Assembly: GCF_001469955.1 (NCBI RefSeq)
Contig: NZ_LOPU01000040.1
Location: 1-64,000, forward strand
Direction: 5' to 3'
DNA length: 64,000 nt
DNA from: Haloprofundus marisrubri
GTDB taxonomy: Archaea > Halobacteriota > Halobacteria > Halobacteriales > Haloferacaceae
The notes under the pieces are model-generated. The model saw nothing but the letters and a program-made list of their open reading frames with translations, was not told the origin of the DNA and searched no databases. Shown here piece after piece: positions 61,155-64,000 of the stretch. Both the position numbers and the translations under genes were made by a program. The first letter of the stretch is position 1, and each line of letters starts with the position of its first letter.

Positions 61155-61701
61155 ATGTTCGCAATGAGGCGCGAATGCACCTATGTTCCTTCTGGACCAC
61201 GTTACCTCTCCTTCCCTCGATTGAGTCGGTCGTGGCGATTAGACGAACGCGGTGAGCAGGAGTATATTGCAATGCGGCGGGCGCACAGAGACCCAGATGC
61301 TCCAGACCCAAATGTCGAAATTAGCTACCTTGAGACAACGCTTATCGAAGTAGCCAAGCAACTCGAAGAAAGCGGAATCTCCATCGAAAAGTTCCTCCAT
61401 ATTTTGATTCAACCCGCGCCAGAACTGGGAATCTCTGCTGAGGATGTGTTTCACGTAGACAATTCTGTCGCTCTGTCGTGGCCCGAGGATACTACCATAA
61501 GTATGGTTGACGTTGAGTGGCTACACCTTCTGCAACGAAGCAACTCAACAACTGGACACCGACACACTCCAAGCAGACTCATCGATGGATGTAGCAGAGG
61601 TCAAACGATTCCTCTCTCGATTGCTCGACTTTTGCAATCACGCGGTCAACCTCGGGGTCAGGCCTCAGATGATGAAGTTTGTTGGGCCAGATTACAAATG
61701 A
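61155..61701 (+). pseudogene. Hypothetical gene with probable frameshift
   Basis: The first frame reads MFAMRRECTYVPSGPRYL...EISYLETTLIEVAKQLEESGISIEKFLHILIQPAPELGISAEDVFHV up to about 61500. The coding-like text then continues in the +1 frame (CNEATQQLDTDTLQADSSMDVAEVKRFLSRLLDFCNHAVNLGVRPQMMKFVG) to a stop at 61701. A frameshift near 61500-61530 is the simplest explanation. I do not recognise the family. It converges on the RelE/antitoxin pair. Confidence 0.4.
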
Positions 61702-61741
61702 TTTCACGCGGGTCGGTCAGAGACCTGTGCAGCAAAGAGCC

Positions 61742-62027
61742 TCAATCATCATCAGCAGTGTACGCTCCACCACGGCGCTTGATTCGAGCGACAACTATCC
61801 GCTGTTCGGGTTGGGCGGAAGGTCACAGCTAAACGGAACTCACCGATACGCACCTTCTTGTGCGGACTGTTCTGGAGCGGTTCGCCATAGTCGGGTGGAT
61901 CCCGCCACGGTGAGTCGACAATCTCGTCGAGTTTGTTCAGTATCCGTTCTTGTTCAAATGGAGAAAGAGCAGAAATGTCGTCCTGTGCTGTCGATGTGAA
62001 CTCCCACGTCCAGTCGCCCTTACTCAT
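61742..62027 (-). pseudogene. RelE-like toxin with one-base frameshift
   Basis: From the ATG at 62027: SKGDWTWEFTSTAQDDISALSPFEQERILNKLDEIVDSPWRDP...KVRIGEFRLAVTFR, a RelE/ParE toxin. At the GGG run 61813-61815 (plus strand) the frame slips; removing one of these bases restores QPEQRIVVARIKRRGGAYTADDD and a stop at 61742-61744, the normal RelE ending with its basic catalytic strand. As it stands the protein ends in unrelated residues. It overlaps its antitoxin by 8 bases. Confidence 0.82.
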
Positions 62028-62304
62028 CGCTGTCCGTTCCGAACTGCTTGCGAGCCTCGTCGGCACTCATCGTCCGTCCCTCACGGATGTCCTCCTCTGC
62101 TTGGAGAAGAGCGATGAGTTCATCGCGGTCGAACGTCGGGAATTCGGTTGCGTCTCGGAGAGTGTAGCGGATGAATTCGCTCCGGCTGTTGAATCCGCGC
62201 CCCTGCCATGTGCTGTCTATTTCGTCGAGAAACGACTGTGTGACTTTGAAATTCACCGTGACAATCTCGTCATCGCCGTTCGATCCGGTAGTTGCTTCAG
62301 ACAT
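62020..62304 (-). CDS. Ribbon-helix-helix antitoxin of second RelE pair
   Basis: 94 residues. EIVTVNFKVTQSFLDEIDSTWQGRGFNSRSEFIRYTLRDATEF is a ribbon-helix-helix domain (residues about 13-55), and the acidic tail (EDIREGRTMSADEARKQFGTDSDE) should bind the toxin. Similar in layout to the antitoxin at 243-521. Open and intact although its toxin is frameshifted. Confidence 0.82.
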   Translation of the reverse strand: MSEATTGSNGDDEIVTVNFKVTQSFLDEIDSTWQGRGFNSRSEFIRYTLRDATEFPTFDRDELIALLQAEEDIREGRTMSADEARKQFGTDSDE

Positions 62305-62370
62305 ACACTGATGTTACGTCTGTCTTACCAAATCAATTTCGACAGTATATGATACATAGTGCGAGCGCAT

Positions 62371-62392
62371 ACCCGCGTCTTTAGGCGCGGGT
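62371..62392 (+). repeat. Left-end hairpin of IS200/IS605 element
   Basis: ACCCGCG - TCTTTAGG - CGCGGGT, arms of 7 bases. TnpA of this family recognises such imperfect hairpins in single-stranded DNA. The loop matches that of the hairpin at 40-57. Confidence 0.7.
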
Positions 62393-62494
62393 CAAGCGGA
62401 CAATAGTGTACATTTCCACCGACGATGGCACGGCTGGATTTCCCACCGTGTAAGATAGCTTTAACACACCACAGAGGCATAGTATGTAGTACGG

Positions 62495-62878
62495 ATGAAG
62501 ACCACACGGCACGCAACGTACAACCTCAACTACCACATAGTGTGGATACCGAAGTACCGCCAATCGGTACTCGTCGGTGACGTTGCAACCCGTGTGCGAG
62601 ACATCCTCCACGAAATAGCCGACGAGAAAGGGTTGGAGATTATCGACCTTACCGTCCAACCCGACCACGTTCACCTGTTCGTCAGTAGCCCGCCGAAACA
62701 CGCTCCGTCGCTTCTCGCCAACTGGTTCAAAGGCATCAGTTCGCGGAAATACAACCACCGCTACGCCGACCACGATGGCGAGAAAATCAAGTGGGCACGC
62801 GGCTACTACACAGGAACCGCAGGGTACATTTCAAGCGAGACTGTCGAGAAGTACATCCAGCGTCAACAGAACTCATGA
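62495..62878 (+). CDS. tnpA: IS200/IS605 transposase TnpA (Y1 HUH)
   Basis: 127 residues. The HUH motif is PDHVHLFV and the catalytic Tyr lies in SSETVEKYIQRQ near the C-terminus; LNYHIVWIPKYRQSVL opens the fold. It cuts and joins single-stranded element ends. Length and start are normal. The stop codon lies inside a 22-base perfect palindrome. Confidence 0.95.
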   Translation: MKTTRHATYNLNYHIVWIPKYRQSVLVGDVATRVRDILHEIADEKGLEIIDLTVQPDHVHLFVSSPPKHAPSLLANWFKGISSRKYNHRYADHDGEKIKWARGYYTGTAGYISSETVEKYIQRQQNS

Positions 62879-62886
62879 GTTCTGTT
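62865..62886. repeat. 22-base perfect palindrome at tnpA/tnpB junction
   Basis: Left half AACAGAACTCA, right half its exact complement. It covers the last four codons and the stop of tnpA. A second weaker stem CGAGAA...TTTCTCG (62895-62917) follows before the tnpB ribosome-binding site. It could attenuate tnpB expression. Confidence 0.65.
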
Positions 62887-62939
62887 TGGCACACGAGAAG
62901 CACACTGTGTTTCTCGGAACGTCACGAGGAGGACAAACA

Positions 62940-64000
62940 GTGACCGAACTCACCGAGACGCTGGAACTGAAGCTTGTGGAACCGAACGCCCACAAGCATC
63001 GGAAACTCTGTGAAACGAAACAGGCGTACCAAGACGCGCTCGAAGCCGCGTTCAACGCCAACTGTACCTCACAGTCGGCGGCCAACGACGTGGTGGTCAA
63101 CTACGACTTGAGTGGGTACGCGAAGAACGCGCTCAAGAAGTACGTCCCGCAACTGTGTGGCGGAAGCTACGACGCGAAAGAGCTTCACGACGACCATCCC
63201 GTTCGATTCACGAACGAAGGCCCGAAGCTCGACCACAAGCCCCAGAACGCCATCGAGTGGTACGTCAAAATCCCGCACCACGACGACTACCACCTCTGGT
63301 TGCCCGCACAATCGAATCCCGAACATCGGGAGTGGTTGGAAGCGTTGCACGTGGGCGACGCGAAGATGGGCGAGTGTCGGCTGTTCAACCGTGACGGCGA
63401 GTGGTACTTCCACATCGTCGCTACGCGAGACGTGGAGGAACGAGAAACCAGTTCGGCGGAAACGCCGATTGGGGTAGACATCGGGGAAGCCTCTTTGTTA
63501 ACGGTGTGTCACCGTGACGAGCGCGGCTCCCCGACTGCTCCCAACCTCTGGAATGACGAAGGCAAAACGGTTCGACAACTCCGTGAGACGTATTTCACGG
63601 CGACTCGACGCCTTCAGAAACGCGGAAGCGAACGTATTACAGAGTCCTACGGTGACGAGTTGTGGCGACACATCGACCACATCCTCCACACGGTCACGTC
63701 GGAGGTCGTCGCCTACGCCGACCAATTCGAGAACCCCGTACTGGTTCTGGAAGACTTGACGCACATCCGTGAGAACATGGACTACGGCGCGTTCATGAAC
63801 CGCCGCCTCCACGGATGGGGATTCGCCAAGATGCACGCCCAGATTCGCTACAAGGCGGCTGAGAAGGGGATTCGTGTGGAGACGGTGAATCCTGCGTACA
63901 CCTCGAAGACGTGCCACTGTTGTGGAGAACAGGGCTACCGTCCGAAACAGGCGACGTTCAAGTGTTCCAACTCGGCGTGTTGGGTTTCGGAGTACCAAGC
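62940..64000 (+). CDS. tnpB: TnpB, partial at window edge
   Basis: At least 353 residues from the GTG at 62940, preceded by GAGGAGG 9-15 bases upstream. The RuvC-like nuclease residues visible are Asp in IGVDIGEASLLTV and Glu in LVLEDLTHIRE; the zinc finger CHCCGEQG...CSNSACW is present. The third RuvC Asp and the stop lie beyond 64000. TnpB proteins are RNA-guided DNA nucleases that use a guide from the element's right end. The frame is intact as far as seen. Confidence 0.92.
   Translation, partial: MTELTETLELKLVEPNAHKHRKLCETKQAYQDALEAAFNANCTSQSAANDVVVNYDLSGYAKNALKKYVPQLCGGSYDAKELHDDHPVRFTNEGPKLDHKPQNAIEWYVKIPHHDDYHLWLPAQSNPEHREWLEALHVGDAKMGECRLFNRDGEWYFHIVATRDVEERETSSAETPIGVDIGEASLLTVCHRDERGSPTAPNLWNDEGKTVRQLRETYFTATRRLQKRGSERITESYGDELWRHIDHILHTVTSEVVAYADQFENPVLVLEDLTHIRENMDYGAFMNRRLHGWGFAKMHAQIRYKAAEKGIRVETVNPAYTSKTCHCCGEQGYRPKQATFKCSNSACWVSEYQ

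Larger units (their letters stand above)
62350..64000 (+). mobile_element. IS200/IS605-family element, right end outside window
   Basis: It contains tnpA (HUH/Y1 transposase) and tnpB (RNA-guided nuclease family) in the usual order, with a subterminal hairpin at the left (62371-62392). The exact left boundary cannot be set without the flanking target. The element continues past the right edge. It lies just upstream of the antitoxin gene of the damaged RelE pair. Confidence 0.88.

Noticed and set aside
1-64000. tRNA-bounded integrative element
   Set aside because: No tRNA gene, integrase or terminal direct repeat was found; a plasmid location is more economical.

Overview
The window is haloarchaeal DNA, most likely part of a megaplasmid or an integrated plasmid-like element. 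The evidence is highly acidic proteins, Tat lipoproteins with twin-Arg plus lipobox signals, TATA boxes about 25-28 bases before leaderless start codons, an extra TFB, BAT-type HTH-10 regulators and haloarchaeal TnpA/TnpB transposition genes. The catabolic gene set suggests a Haloferax-like host, but that is inference. No rRNA, tRNA, CRISPR array, Orc/Cdc6 gene or integrase was seen.

Region 1 (1-17,000) is accessory DNA: a truncated RelE/antitoxin pair at the left edge, zinc-ribbon proteins, an orphan TFB, an amidase, an OB-fold ssDNA-binding-like protein, and then a dense run of toxin-antitoxin-like modules (PIN/wHTH twice, VapBC, MntA/HepT, nucleotidyltransferase/wHTH, a lone ribbon-helix-helix protein). 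Several toxins are broken by a single visible lesion while the partner stays open: a truncation at 35-75, TGA stops at 11704 and 15121, and, far to the right, a one-base insertion near 61813.

Region 2 (15,700-27,600) is a plasmid-propagation block read on the minus strand: VirB2-like pilin, VirB6-like membrane protein, VirB3/PrgI-like protein, VirB4 ATPase, a zinc-finger membrane protein, a 1312-residue TraG/HerA-like ATPase with extra nuclease-like and winged-helix domains, an iteron-like cluster (17083-17245), and a Prim-Pol. It looks like an archaeal type IV secretion/conjugation system; no classical relaxase was recognised.

Region 3 (27,700-35,100) is a patchwork: arsC-arsM, a DUF1810 protein, an XRE regulator/membrane-protein operon, a BCCT transporter, and remnants of a lipoprotein, a DUF892 protein and a second VirB4-like ATPase.

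Region 4 (35,100-58,650) is a high-GC catabolic island. It holds a sensor kinase, the DgcN/DgcA pair for D-glutamate catabolism, a five-gene peptide ABC transporter, an N-acyl-D-amino-acid deacylase, a BAT-type regulator, an M19-like dipeptidase, an S12 serine hydrolase (the family of D-aminopeptidases), and hutUGIH with its own BAT regulator. Together these could import peptides, release D- or N-acyl-D-amino acids, and feed D-glutamate and histidine into L-glutamate.

Region 5 (58,650-64,000) returns to accessory DNA: small membrane protein, two tandem paralogous lipoproteins, a frameshifted unknown gene, a RelE/antitoxin pair with a frameshifted toxin, and an IS200/IS605 element (tnpA, tnpB) that runs off the right edge.
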